Source of the DNA: Nostoc sp. S4
Lineage (GTDB): Bacteria > Cyanobacteriota > Cyanobacteriia > Cyanobacteriales > Nostocaceae
Direction: 5' to 3'
NCBI GenBank assembly: GCA_029379225.1
Contig: JAQYWR010000010.1
Coordinates: 1-64,000, forward strand
DNA: 64,000 nt
Shown here: piece after piece, positions 37,178-46,755 of the stretch
How positions within the stretch are numbered: position 1 is the first letter of the stretch
How the letters are laid out: each line of letters begins with the position of its first letter
The notes under the pieces: model-generated
Told to the model about the DNA's origin: nothing
Databases searched by the model: none
Seen by the model: the letters and a program-made list of their open reading frames with translations, nothing else
Translations under genes and position numbers: made by a program

Positions 37178-37733
37178 TTAATAGTCAAGGTGGGAGTATG
37201 TATATGCTTTCGCAGTTCATTCCAAACATTCAGACGATAATACCTTCCTTTCGCCCGAATATTTTCTTAAAATGGGAAACTGTGGTTTTGAAGACCTTGA
37301 TCTAGTTTTTAAGAGAGCAAATTAAGCTAGTGGTAGTGAGGCGCAAGTTGTTGAAAGTTTGGCGTAGCATGGGAAACACCCGATAAACATCCCAAGGGCA
37401 ACAGCCAACTTTCTAACTTCTTTCCATACTGCCACAACTGTCGCCTAATGGAGCAAAATTAGGTCATGTGAATGAGGAGTGGGGAGTGGAGACGCAAGGA
37501 CACGGGGACGCAAAGACGCAAAGAGGTGGAGAATGAAAAATCCCCTATTACGTATTGCCTATTTCCCATTCCCTTAGGAAATTCATTTCTAAAAAATATC
37601 TTACTGTTCACACTCAACAGTTAACAGGAGCCAGTGTGTTAGACGGGTTCCTCGGCTTGTTCGCGTAGCGTCTCCGATAGGAGAAGCAACTGGCTCTTAT
37701 CAGTCATCAATCACCAACTTCAAACGAGATAAT
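37178..37733. other. Intergenic region built of dispersed repeats
   Basis: No gene is seen. It carries the 'GACGCAAGGACACGGGGACG' G/A-rich repeat (about 37491-37525) and the AGCCAGT-type hairpin repeat with an inner 'GCGTAGCGTCTCCGATAGGA' core (about 37608-37697). The pipX promoter must lie near 37180-37300; no NtcA box is obvious by eye. Confidence 0.45.
37608..37697 (-). repeat. Dispersed hairpin repeat, second copy
   Basis: The order is 'CAGTTAACAGGAGCCAGTG', then a 'CGCGTAGCGTCTCCGATAGG' core, then 'CAACTGGCTCTTA'. The outer arms match the repeat at 17592-17655 in reverse orientation. Confidence 0.5.
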
Positions 37734-39374
37734 CTATTTCTCAGAATTCCCCAATTGATTATTCAACATTTTCAGCGCTGCCAGCTGTGCCTGAGCTTTG
37801 TGCAGAGATTCATACCATTCTCTCTCAGGATTGCTGTCTGCAACAATTCCTGCGCCAACTTGTCCCCAGACAATGTTGAGTCGAGGATGGGGGAGGAATG
37901 GGGTGGTAGGGTGGTGGGGAGATAAAGTGAAATTCTCTCCCCATCTCCCCATCACCCCATCTCCTCTACCTTCCTTTGCAGGGGCTAGTAACAGGGTACG
38001 GATTAAGATATTTAAGTCTAAATTACCGCGCCAATCTAAATAGCCGCAGGAACCATAGAATAAGCTGCGTCGCACGGGTTCTAATTCTTCAATAATTTCC
38101 ATGCAACGGATTTTGGGACAACCTGTAATTGTGCCGCCTGGGAAGGTGGCGCGAATCAAATCAATGGTGGTGTGTTCGGCTTCGCCGTGCTGTAGGCATT
38201 TGCCTTTCAAAGTACCTTTGATGTTGCTGACAAGATGCATCACATGGCTATATCGCTCAATTGTCAACAATTCGTCTACAACAACACTTCCCCATTCACA
38301 AACTCTCCCTAAATCATTGCGTTCCAAATCCACGAGCATAATGTGTTCTGCACGTTCTTTGGTGTTGCTGAGTAAATCTTGTGCCAGTTGCCTATCTTGT
38401 TCTGGGTTTGCACCACGCGATCGCGTTCCGGCGATTGGTCTAGTTTGCGCTTGTCGATTTTGCAACAATACCAATCGTTCCGGCGAACAACTCATCACTT
38501 CCCCCCAAGGTGTTTGCCAATAGCTGGCAAAAGGAGAAGGATTGATTTTTTGCAAGGTTTGGTAAATTTCCCAACCAGAAGCCGCTGTAGACGCTTGAAA
38601 TCGCAATGACAGATTTGCTTGAAAAATGTCTCCAGCTTGAATATATTTTTTCACCTGGTTGACAGTTGTTTCATAATCTGCCTGTGATGTCAAAAAGACA
38701 GGAGTAGATGAGCCAGATGAGGAAGAGAATTCAACGTTGTTGTCGTTGTCTCCTTGCCTGTTATCCAATTTTTCTTGTAACTTATTCAGTCCACTGCGAT
38801 CGCTGGTGGCTAACCAAAGAATTTGTTCGGCATGATCTAAAACAGCAAAACAATCTGGTTCGTACCAAAAAGCTACGGGAAATGGCAGGGGATCGATTTT
38901 AGTAGTGGGTAGCTGTTCAATTTCCCATGCGACATCGTAGCCCAGCCAACCAAGCCAACCACCGCTAAAAGGAAGGTGAAGTGGGGCATTGGGCATTGGA
39001 AGTGTGGGAGGGGTGGGAGGATGGGGAAGAAATCTTTCCCCCCTCTCTCCCCAGACTCCCCACACTCCCTCATCTCCCTTATCTTTCTCATCTCCCTTAT
39101 CTGCCTCATTCCTTTGCTGCAACAACTGTTCTAAGAAGGGAAAAACCTGCCCTAGCCTTGGTGTCCACATCTGTGGGACGCCATCTACTAAGCGAGGAGC
39201 GCCTGCACAGATAGAATATCGACTGAGCTGGGGATGTTCGATTGGTGTTGGATAGGGACTTTCCAGTAGGGTAGCAATTCCCGTTGTGGTGGTGGGGCGA
39301 AACAAGGCAGTAAAAACTTCCGAACCCGTGCGCTTTTTTAAGGGTAGCGATCGCCAATACCAAGCCTTCATCAT
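37734..39374 (-). CDS. Chorismate-binding enzyme, anthranilate synthase component I type
   Basis: The 546-residue protein has an N-terminal TrpE-like region and the chorismate-binding domain (~250-530). Motifs are 'QAGDIFQANLSLRF', 'SCSPERLVL', 'PIAGTRSRG', 'NTKERAEHIMLVDLERNDLG', 'GGTITGCPKIR' and 'GQVGAGIVADSNPE'. Ala in 'PIAGT' is the TrpE type; PabB enzymes usually have Lys there, so anthranilate rather than aminodeoxychorismate synthesis is favoured. Two low-complexity inserts are repeat DNA: ~93-135 (38975-39115) and ~465-500 (37885-37985). Both keep the frame. No glutaminase partner is adjacent. It is 36 bp downstream of the EcfT-like gene and probably in its operon. Confidence 0.87.
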   Translation of the reverse strand: MMKAWYWRSLPLKKRTGSEVFTALFRPTTTTGIATLLESPYPTPIEHPQLSRYSICAGAPRLVDGVPQMWTPRLGQVFPFLEQLLQQRNEADKGDEKDKGDEGVWGVWGERGERFLPHPPTPPTLPMPNAPLHLPFSGGWLGWLGYDVAWEIEQLPTTKIDPLPFPVAFWYEPDCFAVLDHAEQILWLATSDRSGLNKLQEKLDNRQGDNDNNVEFSSSSGSSTPVFLTSQADYETTVNQVKKYIQAGDIFQANLSLRFQASTAASGWEIYQTLQKINPSPFASYWQTPWGEVMSCSPERLVLLQNRQAQTRPIAGTRSRGANPEQDRQLAQDLLSNTKERAEHIMLVDLERNDLGRVCEWGSVVVDELLTIERYSHVMHLVSNIKGTLKGKCLQHGEAEHTTIDLIRATFPGGTITGCPKIRCMEIIEELEPVRRSLFYGSCGYLDWRGNLDLNILIRTLLLAPAKEGRGDGVMGRWGENFTLSPHHPTTPFLPHPRLNIVWGQVGAGIVADSNPEREWYESLHKAQAQLAALKMLNNQLGNSEK

Positions 39375-39410
39375 ACTGTTTAGAAACTTTCCATTTTCAA
39401 GGATGGCAAA

Positions 39411-40328
39411 TTAGACTTTAGTTCCTACAGCTAGTCGTATTCCCCAGAATAAGACTAAAGTCGCAATAGCAAACCAGTCAAGGGCTTTTAATTGTAAATC
39501 GTGCCACTGCACTCGATGTTCGTTGGGACTGGTAAAACCCCTTACAACCATTGCATTCGCCATTTGTTCGGCTCGTAAGAGCAGATTGTCTAACAATCTC
39601 TCTGCAACTGTCATCCAAAGCTTAAATGCTCCTTTTAATCCCAGCTTTTTCCAATTAATCGCCCTTGTCATTACAGAGCGAAATAAGTTTTGTACTTCTT
39701 CTAAAACCAGGGGAATAAAGCGCAAAGATAAAGTTAAAGTTAAAGTAATTTCTGTAACAGGCAGCTTCAAACGCCGCAAGGGTTGCATTAAGCTTTCTAT
39801 GCCAGATGTAATTTCTTCTGGTGCGGTTGTCAGTAGATACAGGTTAGTGCTGTAAATCACGGTAAATATAATTGCACTCAGGCTTACCGCCAAGTCTAAG
39901 GAGTGGCGAGTTATTCTGACTGCGCCTTTTTGAAATAGCACGTAGCTGTATTTTTGATGACTGCTTGTTTGTTGAATAGGATTATTCGAGTTTGCTGGCT
40001 GGGTTAATATTTGTTCGTTTGCTGGCAGGCGTGGCTGATAATCTATACCCATTGCATCAGGACTGATGGCTGCGATCGCTAGGACAAAAAATGATAGCAT
40101 CAATAACCACCCCATTTGCTGCCGCCATACTCGTTGGGGAATCCTTGCCAATAAGGTCACAACAATTAATACTACCACCAGCAACACCCGCCAATAGTTG
40201 TTGGCTAATATATAGCTGGTTAAAAAACTCATTAACCAAGCAAACTTGACTCGCGGATCGATTTTATGCAACCAAGTTTGGGGTTGTTCTAAATAAAGTC
40301 CAAGTGGCAGCGTTCGCAGTAAATCCAT
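39411..40328 (-). CDS. EcfT/CbiQ family transporter membrane protein
   Basis: The 305-residue membrane protein has about six transmembrane segments. It carries the coupling helices of energy-coupling-factor T components: 'MTRAINWKKLGLKG' and the Ala-Arg-Gly type 'ANAMVVRGFTSPNE'. Such proteins connect ATPases and a vitamin or metal-binding S component. No ATPase or S component is near, as is usual in cyanobacteria. It is downstream of der (128 bp with STRR repeats), a conserved order. Confidence 0.87.
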   Translation of the reverse strand: MDLLRTLPLGLYLEQPQTWLHKIDPRVKFAWLMSFLTSYILANNYWRVLLVVVLIVVTLLARIPQRVWRQQMGWLLMLSFFVLAIAAISPDAMGIDYQPRLPANEQILTQPANSNNPIQQTSSHQKYSYVLFQKGAVRITRHSLDLAVSLSAIIFTVIYSTNLYLLTTAPEEITSGIESLMQPLRRLKLPVTEITLTLTLSLRFIPLVLEEVQNLFRSVMTRAINWKKLGLKGAFKLWMTVAERLLDNLLLRAEQMANAMVVRGFTSPNEHRVQWHDLQLKALDWFAIATLVLFWGIRLAVGTKV

Positions 40329-40330
40329 GT

Positions 40331-40448
40331 TTTGTCATTAGTCATTGGTCATTGGTCATTGGTCATTGGTCATTAGTTAAAACTCATCATTTAAGCAAGG
40401 ACAAAGGACAAAGGACAAATGACAAATAACAAATGACTAATGACAAGT
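40331..40448. repeat. STRR heptamer array (TCATTGG) with inverted partner
   Basis: Four to five tandem copies of GGTCATT (about 40338-40374) face runs of GGACAAA and CAAATGA units (40400-40448). The two halves are complementary and could fold. Confidence 0.7.
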
Positions 40449-40456
40449 GACAATTA

Positions 40457-41818
40457 TTACACGCGTGTTGCTCGATTGACATTACCACTTTCAACGTCAC
40501 GAACTTTTTTGCTCCGCCAGAGTAAACGAATAGGGCTACCTTTAAATCCTAGCTGTTGCCGAAATTGTCGCTCTATGTAGCGTCGGTAGTTGTCGTTAAA
40601 GCGTTTGGCATCATTGACAAATAAGGCAATGGTGGGTGGTTGGGTACTTACTTGTGTACCATAATAAATTTTGCCTTGACGCCCACCACGCGATGCTGGG
40701 GGTGAATGCCAGCTCAGTGCGTCTGTTAAAACTTCATTAATCACTGATGTGCTAACACGGCGTTTGTGTGACTCAGCCGCTATTTTGACGAAATCTAAAA
40801 TCTTTTCTACCCGTTGCCCTTTTAAAGCACTTACAAATATTGTTTCTGCCCATTCAGTAAAATGTAACCGCGCTTGTAAACTTTTTTCGTAGTCGTAGAT
40901 TGTATAAGAATCTTTTTCCACTGCATCCCACTTATTAACTACGATGATGCAAGCTCGACCTTCTTCGATAATCCGTCCAGCTAATTTTTGGTCTTGCTCT
41001 GTAACTCCATCTAAAGCATCTAATACTAATAAAACCACATCAGCGCGGCGAATTGCTTTGAAAGCCCGGTTAATACTAAAAAATTCTGTGCCGTATTCTA
41101 TTTGTTTCTTTTTGCGAATGCCAGCAGTGTCAATTAAGCGATAGGTTTGTCCGTCCCGCTCAACTACGGTATCAATTGCATCGCGGGTTGTACCAGAAAT
41201 TGGGCTTACAATTGCCCTTTCTTTTCCAACAAAAGCATTGAGTAAACTAGATTTACCCACATTTGGGCGTCCCACTATTGCTACTTTGATTTCGTTATTT
41301 TCTGGGATTTCCCCAATGGGGGGGATGTGATTAATTAACTCATCAAGTAAATCTCCTGTACCACTGCCATGAATGGCAGAGACGGGGTACGGTTCGCTTA
41401 ATCCCAATTCCCAAAATTCCGCAGCTTGGATTAAACCTTGTTCTGGGGACTCACATTTATTTACAGCTAGTAAGACTGGTACAGATTGTTGGCGCAACCA
41501 TTCAGCAATTTCTCGATCTGCCGAGGTGGGGCCTATTTGACCATCGACTACAAAAATAGCGGCACTCGCTTCTGTAAGCGCTGTCAATGCCTGTTGGCGA
41601 ATCAGTGGCAAAAATTCAGTATCATCATTAAAAACTAAACCACCAGTGTCTACCACCAAAAAGTCGCGATCGTTCCAATAAGCTCGGATATAAGTGCGAT
41701 CGCGTGTCACTCCCGGTTCATCATGGACAATCGCCGTTTGTTCCCCGGCGAGACGATTAACTAGGGTGGATTTGCCCACATTTGGGCGTCCGATAATAGC
41801 AACAATTGGCAGTCCCAT
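40457..41818 (-). CDS. der: Ribosome assembly GTPase Der (EngA)
   Basis: The 453-residue protein has two GTPase domains in tandem. G1 '[14 protein letters not shown]' and G3 'VDTGGLV' are in the first, with NKCE as G4. '[14 protein letters not shown]', '[14 protein letters not shown]' and '[11 protein letters not shown]' are in the second, followed by the KH-like domain. This is the hallmark layout of Der, needed for 50S subunit assembly. The length is typical. Confidence 0.97.
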   Translation of the reverse strand: MGLPIVAIIGRPNVGKSTLVNRLAGEQTAIVHDEPGVTRDRTYIRAYWNDRDFLVVDTGGLVFNDDTEFLPLIRQQALTALTEASAAIFVVDGQIGPTSADREIAEWLRQQSVPVLLAVNKCESPEQGLIQAAEFWELGLSEPYPVSAIHGSGTGDLLDELINHIPPIGEIPENNEIKVAIVGRPNVGKSSLLNAFVGKERAIVSPISGTTRDAIDTVVERDGQTYRLIDTAGIRKKKQIEYGTEFFSINRAFKAIRRADVVLLVLDALDGVTEQDQKLAGRIIEEGRACIIVVNKWDAVEKDSYTIYDYEKSLQARLHFTEWAETIFVSALKGQRVEKILDFVKIAAESHKRRVSTSVINEVLTDALSWHSPPASRGGRQGKIYYGTQVSTQPPTIALFVNDAKRFNDNYRRYIERQFRQQLGFKGSPIRLLWRSKKVRDVESGNVNRATRV

Positions 41819-42137
41819 AAAACCAGGGTAAGTGAGAGACGTAGTATATCACATACTTACATTTTACGTTATGGGGGGATGAGGAGATGAGGAAGATGTG
41901 GGAGTGTGGGGAGTGTGGGGAGAGAGGGGGGAAAGATTTCTTCCCCATCCTCCCACACCTCCCACCCCTCCCACACTTCCTGTTCGCCCAATGCCCTATT
42001 TCAAGCTAGTTAAAAATGAAAAAAGGTAGGTGACCCTACCTCGAACCCAAAAAAAGCATTTTGTAACCAAATACCAAATTAAATATCACACAGGTTTTTG
42101 ACGAATCTATTGCAAAACTATGACAAAGGTATGACAG
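41819..42137. other. Intergenic region with long G/A-rich repeat
   Basis: It is dominated by a repeat (about 41871-41999) of 'GGGGAGAGAGGGGGGAAAGA' type. The same repeat occurs inside the chorismate enzyme gene (38975-39115, opposite orientation) and after trpF (44690-44882). A short hairpin 'GGTAGGTGACCCTACC' follows near 42026. No gene is seen. Confidence 0.6.
41871..41999. repeat. Dispersed G/A-rich repeat (intergenic copy)
   Basis: It runs 'GATGAGGAAGATGTGGGAGT', 'GTGTGGGGAGAGAGG', 'GGAAAGATTTCTTCCCC', 'ATCCTCCCACACC' and ends '...CCAATGCCC'. It nearly matches, in reverse complement, the coding copy at 38975-39115. Confidence 0.7.
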
Positions 42138-43334
42138 TTAATTTTCAGTGGATTTGGCAATCGATCCAAGTTGCAATCCAGGCGGATAGCTACCTTCTTG
42201 TTTAATACGTTTGATTTCAGCATCCGTTATCCGCAAATTTAATTTTTGTGCTAGTGCTGACACAATATCTCCCCGGTCAATAACACCAGCGACGGCGCCA
42301 GCAGGAGAAAGTACGGTAATCCAAGGTAAGTGCTGATTTTCTAGCTTGTTAATTACCTCTGCTAAAGATGTGGATTCGGCAACATGAGGTATTTCTGTTA
42401 AGGGACGCGCGATGTTGTGTACAGTTTGGGTTTCCCATTGACTCCTTTCAATTAAACGTAAATCGTCCATAGAAACCAAACCCCGATAACGTCCATCAGA
42501 AGCAGCAAAATAAACTTGTAAAGGGGCAGTTTCTAGTAGATATAAATCGGCAAAGGAACGCAATGTCTGGTCAGCATCAACTACCCGATAGTCGCGGGTC
42601 ATCGCATCAGCCGCTACCACCTTTAACAAGCTTTCTTGCAATGTGGTCACATTGTCATAGGTGCTGGCGTTGCGAACAGCAAACCAACCCAACAGAGCAA
42701 TCCACAAACCGAGTACTAACTCTTTGGTAACGAAATCTATGATAAATCCGAAAGCGATCGCACCGTATCCCAAAATTTGCCCTGCTCTTGCAGCCCAGTG
42801 TACGGCTTGAAAACGATTACCTGTTACTTGCCATAGTGCTGCTTTTAATACTTGTCCTCCATCTAGAGGTAAACCGGGAATCATGTTAAATAGCGCCACT
42901 ACCAAGTTAATTCTTGCCAAATCTCCCACCATCATAGTGACAGGATTAGTATCAGGTAAAACACTAGCTAGCAAACGCAGCAGGAAAAATAGGATGATAC
43001 TCACCGAAGGCCCGGCGATCGCTACTTGAAACGCTTGTGCTGGAGTTTTTGATTCTTCTTCGATCGCAGCGATACCGCCAAACAAAAACAAGGTAATAGA
43101 GTTAACTTTAATTCCTTGCGATCGGGCTACCAAGCTGTGACCCAACTCATGTAACAGCACCGAAGCAAATAGCAGCAGTGCCATAACTATTCCTGCACTC
43201 CAAGCTATAGCATTCCCCCATTCTTGGTAAGCTACGCCAAAATTCAGAGTTGCCAATCCTAAAATCACAAACCACAATGGGTCTAAAAACAGGGGAATTC
43301 CAAATAAAGACCCAATTTTCCAATTTGTTTGCAT
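42138..43334 (-). CDS. Site-2 protease with C-terminal CBS pair
   Basis: The 398-residue membrane metalloprotease of family M50 has the zinc motif 'LLHELGHSLVAR' (~62), the second motif 'NMIPGLPLDGGQVL' (~155), six hydrophobic segments and two CBS domains (~235-375). The CBS pair probably senses adenylates and regulates cleavage. It would cut regulatory membrane proteins, but the substrate is unknown. It stands alone, with repeat DNA on both sides. Confidence 0.92.
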   Translation of the reverse strand: MQTNWKIGSLFGIPLFLDPLWFVILGLATLNFGVAYQEWGNAIAWSAGIVMALLLFASVLLHELGHSLVARSQGIKVNSITLFLFGGIAAIEEESKTPAQAFQVAIAGPSVSIILFFLLRLLASVLPDTNPVTMMVGDLARINLVVALFNMIPGLPLDGGQVLKAALWQVTGNRFQAVHWAARAGQILGYGAIAFGFIIDFVTKELVLGLWIALLGWFAVRNASTYDNVTTLQESLLKVVAADAMTRDYRVVDADQTLRSFADLYLLETAPLQVYFAASDGRYRGLVSMDDLRLIERSQWETQTVHNIARPLTEIPHVAESTSLAEVINKLENQHLPWITVLSPAGAVAGVIDRGDIVSALAQKLNLRITDAEIKRIKQEGSYPPGLQLGSIAKSTEN

Positions 43335-43686
43335 TATATTGTCCTAAAACTAGATATTTTTAATAGCTTCAACTCCGTAATATTTTGTAAAATTTCTTAG
43401 ATATATTTTAAACATCCCTAAATTCATGCTCAGTTATGAAATGCTCTAATTTCTAAAATAGACAATTATGCCTGGGAGTAAAACTCTGAGGAGGGGAAAG
43501 AATTGGGGAGTGGTGAGTGGGAAGCGCCAGAGGGCTGCTAGGAAGCTTTTTATATAATTTCCTCCCCCCTCGCACTCTCCACATTCACCACACTCCACAC
43601 ACTCTTCACTCCCTCATCTGTTTTTTACTGGAGAAAACCAGAATCGTTAATGCAACTTAGAAACAAGGGCTTGTTTGATTCACTAC
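43335..43686. other. Intergenic region with G/A- and C/T-rich repeat
   Basis: A palindrome-like repeat (about 43490-43622, 'GGGGAGTGGTGAGTGGG' and then 'TTTCCTCCCCCCTCGCACTC') lies between psaK and the protease gene. It is a diverged relative of the 41871 repeat. No gene is seen. Confidence 0.45.
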
Positions 43687-43944
43687 CTACAGACGACCGC
43701 TGATGTTAGTCAATCCCAAAATAATGCCAACGCCGATAATATGACCTAAAGCCATTGCAGCAACGAATGTTGGAACACTGATCGGCAGAATCGGGAATTT
43801 GGGGCCAACTAAGGGTTTTTCAATCTTAGTACTTAGTAAAACAACTACTAAGCTACTAATGCTGATAACGAGCGCTGTTTTGGGAGTCCATGCGGGTGTT
43901 GGAGGAACAGATGCCGCCACTGCTAGTAAATTAGATAAAATCAA
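43687..43944 (-). CDS. psaK: Photosystem I reaction centre subunit PsaK
   Basis: The 85-residue thylakoid protein has two transmembrane helices (~25-42 and ~58-80) and the PsaK end 'AMALGHIIGVGIILGLTNI'. It sits at the outer edge of PSI and helps bind antenna complexes. The start is TTG at 43944: AGGAG lies 8-12 bp upstream and no ATG is in frame. The sequence is diverged from the main PsaK form, so it may be an additional paralogue. It is divergent from trpF. Confidence 0.9.
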   Translation of the reverse strand: MILSNLLAVAASVPPTPAWTPKTALVISISSLVVVLLSTKIEKPLVGPKFPILPISVPTFVAAMALGHIIGVGIILGLTNISGRL

Positions 43945-44064
43945 CCTTTTGTCTCCTAAATGGAAAGTTAATGTAGACCTACAAGATTATAAAATTAGCA
44001 GGCGCAAAAGTTTTTTAGATAGTCTAGACTTTTCTAATAATTATTTTAAATTTGTGAAGTTTTC

Positions 44065-44712
44065 ATGCGCGTTAAGATTTGCGGTATCACTCAACCAGAG
44101 CAATCTATAGCGATCGCCTCTCTTGGCGCAACGGCACTAGGGTTTATTTGTGTACCTACCTCCCCTCGCTACGTTACCACAAGCCAAATTCGAGCATTAG
44201 TGGCACAATTACCCGAAAATATTGACAAAATTGGTGTTTTTGCTAACACTATTCTTGGCGAAATTAAGCAGGTAGTTGTTGATTCTGGGCTAACTGGTGT
44301 CCAATTACATGGAGATGAATCACCAGAATTTTGTTACCGATTACGTCAAGCTTTGCCTAAGATTGAAATACTCAAAGCATTTAGAATTCGTAATTTTGAG
44401 CATCTTCAAACCACGATTGATTACATACAATACGTAGATACTTTACTACTTGATGCGTACCATCCACAACAGCTCGGTGGTACAGGCAAAACCTTAGATT
44501 GGACGATGTTACAACAATTTAGTCCCAATTGCCCTTGGTTTTTAGCTGGAGGATTAACAGCAGATAATATTGTCCAAGCTTTAAGTCAGGTAAATCCTAG
44601 CGGCATTGATTTATCTAGTGGGCTGGAGAACGGACCTGGAAATAAGGATTTAGATAAAGTAGCACTCTTGTTTGAGCGACTAAGGAGTAGGGAGCAGGGG
44701 GTGGGGGCATGA
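44065..44712 (+). CDS. trpF: Phosphoribosylanthranilate isomerase
   Basis: The 215-residue TIM-barrel enzyme of tryptophan synthesis has 'VKICGIT' at the start (catalytic Cys), 'GVQLHGDES', '[19 protein letters not shown]' and '[11 protein letters not shown]' with '[16 protein letters not shown]' (catalytic Asp). The last residues 'SREQGVGA' and the stop come from the G/A-rich repeat that begins at ~44690, so the natural C-terminus was altered by it. It is divergent from psaK and convergent with folE. Confidence 0.95.
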   Translation: MRVKICGITQPEQSIAIASLGATALGFICVPTSPRYVTTSQIRALVAQLPENIDKIGVFANTILGEIKQVVVDSGLTGVQLHGDESPEFCYRLRQALPKIEILKAFRIRNFEHLQTTIDYIQYVDTLLLDAYHPQQLGGTGKTLDWTMLQQFSPNCPWFLAGGLTADNIVQALSQVNPSGIDLSSGLENGPGNKDLDKVALLFERLRSREQGVGA

Positions 44713-44882
44713 GGAAGATGAGGGAGAGTGAGGAGTGTGGGGAGAGAGGGGGGATGGGGGGATGGGGGAGTGTGGGGAGAGAGGGGGGCAAGATTTCCTC
44801 CCACACCTCCCACACCTCCTTTTCCTCCCACACCTGCATTTGTTCCCCATCCTCCCACACTTCCTGTTCCCCCAATGCCCCA
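44690..44882. repeat. Dispersed G/A-rich repeat after trpF
   Basis: G/A-rich on the left ('GGGGAGAGAGGGGGGATGGG') and C/T-rich on the right ('CCTCCCACACCTCCCACACC'), so it can fold into a long imperfect hairpin between the convergent trpF and folE genes. It ends in 'CCCAATGCCCC' like the copy at 41871-41999. Confidence 0.7.
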
Positions 44883-44886
44883 TTTG

Positions 44887-45594
44887 CTAAAAAAACGTTG
44901 CTTGGTGGCGAATCAAATTAAACAATTCTTCACGAGTTTTGTGTTCTTCTTGAAATACACCAACCATGGCGCTAGTGACAGTTGAAGAACCTGGTTTTTG
45001 GACTCCCCGCATCACCATGCACATATGAGTAGCTTCCATGACAACGGCAACACCTTTAGGTTCGAGGATAGTCTGAATCGCTTCAGCAATTTGGCGGGTT
45101 AATCTTTCTTGTACTTGCAGGCGGCGGGAATACATCTCGACAATTCTAGCTAGTTTACTCAGTCCCACAACTTTTTGATTGGGAATATAAGCAACGTGCG
45201 CTCTACCCATAAATGGCAACATGTGATGTTCGCACAGACTAAAGAAATTAATATCTCGCACTAGTACCATCTCGTTATGCCCTTCATCAAAAATGGCATC
45301 GTTAACGAGTTCTTCCAGGGATTGGTTGTAGCCGCTAGTTAGAAACCGCATCGCCTCAGCTACTCGTTTTGGTGTTTTGAGGAGTCCCTCACGTTCCGGG
45401 TCTTCTCCAACGCCCAATATAAGTGTCCGCACAGCATCCATCATCTGCTCCATCTGTTCCTCTTTTGGCGGGAATAGATCTGCTTGTCTCCCATTGTGCG
45501 TATTGCGATCGGGTCTTGGAGTTATGGCTTCTGCTAAGTCGGGAATTAAAGGCGATTGAGAGTAATTGGAACCGTTGGAACTAGCGGTAGTCAT
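44887..45594 (-). CDS. folE: GTP cyclohydrolase I
   Basis: The 235-residue enzyme makes dihydroneopterin triphosphate from GTP, the first step to folate and pterins. It has '[21 protein letters not shown]'-type opening motifs, the zinc ligands in '[12 protein letters not shown]' and '[10 protein letters not shown]', and '[10 protein letters not shown]' and '[10 protein letters not shown]'. It has an N-terminal extension of ~45 residues, common in cyanobacteria. It is in the same strand run as the SDR, accA, aar and ado genes. Confidence 0.97.
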   Translation of the reverse strand: MTTASSNGSNYSQSPLIPDLAEAITPRPDRNTHNGRQADLFPPKEEQMEQMMDAVRTLILGVGEDPEREGLLKTPKRVAEAMRFLTSGYNQSLEELVNDAIFDEGHNEMVLVRDINFFSLCEHHMLPFMGRAHVAYIPNQKVVGLSKLARIVEMYSRRLQVQERLTRQIAEAIQTILEPKGVAVVMEATHMCMVMRGVQKPGSSTVTSAMVGVFQEEHKTREELFNLIRHQATFF

Positions 45595-45611
45595 GATTCA
45601 GTCTTGGTTAT

Positions 45612-45666
45612 GATTTTGTCATTGGTCATTGGTCATTGGTCATTTGTCATTTGTCATTGGTCATGA
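45612..45666. repeat. STRR heptamer array (TCATTGG/TCATTTG)
   Basis: Six to seven tandem units of GTCATTGG/GTCATTTG lie between folE and the SDR gene. Confidence 0.75.
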
Positions 45667-45670
45667 CAAG

Positions 45671-46396
45671 TTAGAGTGTGCCTGCACTAGGCATTACGAT
45701 CAATTCATCAATAACTGCCTGTTCTGGTAATAGAACTGTGTAAAGGATTGACTGAGCTACAGTTTCCGCAGTTAACATTTTGGAACGGTCTAAATTGGCA
45801 TTGAGTGTCTGTGTGTCCCAAATTTCGGTATTGACTGCCCCAGGACAAATAGTTGTGACACGAATGCCGTAAGTGCGTTCTTCTTGTGCCAAGGTTTGGG
45901 AGAGGGCAATCAAACCAGCTTTGCTGACGTTGTATGCTCCCCAATAAGGAAATGGTTGCTTGCCGGCAATGGAGGCGACGTTGATAATTGTGCCTCTGCC
46001 CCGATCGCGCATTAATGGCAATATCCCCGTAATACACTGAAATACACTGGTAAGATTCAGGTTAATTACCTGCTGCCATTCACAGAGGGGAGTTTCACTC
46101 AAACTACCTGTATACGCTATGCCAGCATTGTTTACTAAAATATCTATATCACCGAAGTCAAGGGCGATCGCTTGAATCTTCTCTTTTACTTGGGAGATTT
46201 GCCCTAAATCTAAAGCGTAAGCTTTTGCTTCTACCCCTGTATGCTCTAAAGCTTCTCTTACCGCCTCTAACTTATCTAAAGAACGGCTGACTAAAGCGAC
46301 ATCTATTCCCGCCTTTGCAAAGGCTAAAGCCGCCGCTCTGCCAATTCCACTACTTGCCCCTGTAATCAGGGCGCGTCGTTTTTGCTTAGCACTCAT
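45671..46396 (-). CDS. Short-chain dehydrogenase/reductase
   Basis: The protein is about 241 residues, of the classical SDR type: cofactor motif 'TGASSGIGRAAALAFA', 'NNAGIAY', catalytic 'NVASIAGKQPFPYWGAYNVSKAGL' with Ser, Tyr and Lys, and 'CPGAVNTEIWD'. It has an NADP-type 'SRS' after strand 2. The substrate is unknown; this SDR is a frequent neighbour of accA-aar-ado. ATG 46396 is preferred over an in-frame TTG at 46408. Confidence 0.92.
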   Translation of the reverse strand: MSAKQKRRALITGASSGIGRAAALAFAKAGIDVALVSRSLDKLEAVREALEHTGVEAKAYALDLGQISQVKEKIQAIALDFGDIDILVNNAGIAYTGSLSETPLCEWQQVINLNLTSVFQCITGILPLMRDRGRGTIINVASIAGKQPFPYWGAYNVSKAGLIALSQTLAQEERTYGIRVTTICPGAVNTEIWDTQTLNANLDRSKMLTAETVAQSILYTVLLPEQAVIDELIVMPSAGTL

Positions 46397-46408
46397 GGTG
46401 TCTCTCAA

Positions 46409-46755
46409 TTTTTTGGCAATTCCCGAACTCTATTACTACCCAATTATTCTCATCTTTGAGTTTCGATAGATTAAAGGAATTTAAAAATCATTGGATTTTC
46501 AGAGAGCAACTGCTACTTTGCTATGGAATAGTTAATATTTTATGGGTTTCACAGTATAGACTACAAATTATTACCTGAGAAATCACCCGCTACAGTCAAA
46601 GTAAATTACTTAATAATATAAAAGCCACTCAATCAAATTAAGTAGATTTGCCAAACATGCCAATGCCTATGGCTAATCAGATTGTTAAAAAATCTTTAAG
46701 CACCATAGGCAATTATAGCATTGCTATTCGGCTAATTAATCATTATCAACTGCTG
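46409..46755. other. Intergenic region with one hairpin, no gene
   Basis: The only structure seen is an inverted repeat at 46664-46711 (separate entry). The rest is AT-rich, and the SDR promoter is presumably here. Confidence 0.45.
46664..46711 (-). terminator. Extended hairpin downstream of accA
   Basis: TGCCTATGG/CCATAGGCA arms enclose an inner AGATT/AATCT stem. It lies 45 bp beyond the accA stop, in a place where a terminator is expected. Confidence 0.4.

Noticed and set aside
40331..40448. Tandem heptamer run considered as a CRISPR array
   Set aside because: Units are 7 bp without spacers; this is STRR DNA. No cas genes in the window.
43799..44110. Plus-strand frame across psaK and the start of trpF
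   Set aside because: Antisense to psaK; it has no coding features.
44680..44985. Several overlapping open frames on both strands in the trpF-folE spacer
   Set aside because: They are readings of the G/A-rich repeat, with extreme composition (Gly/Trp/Glu or Pro/Ser/His) and no RBS.
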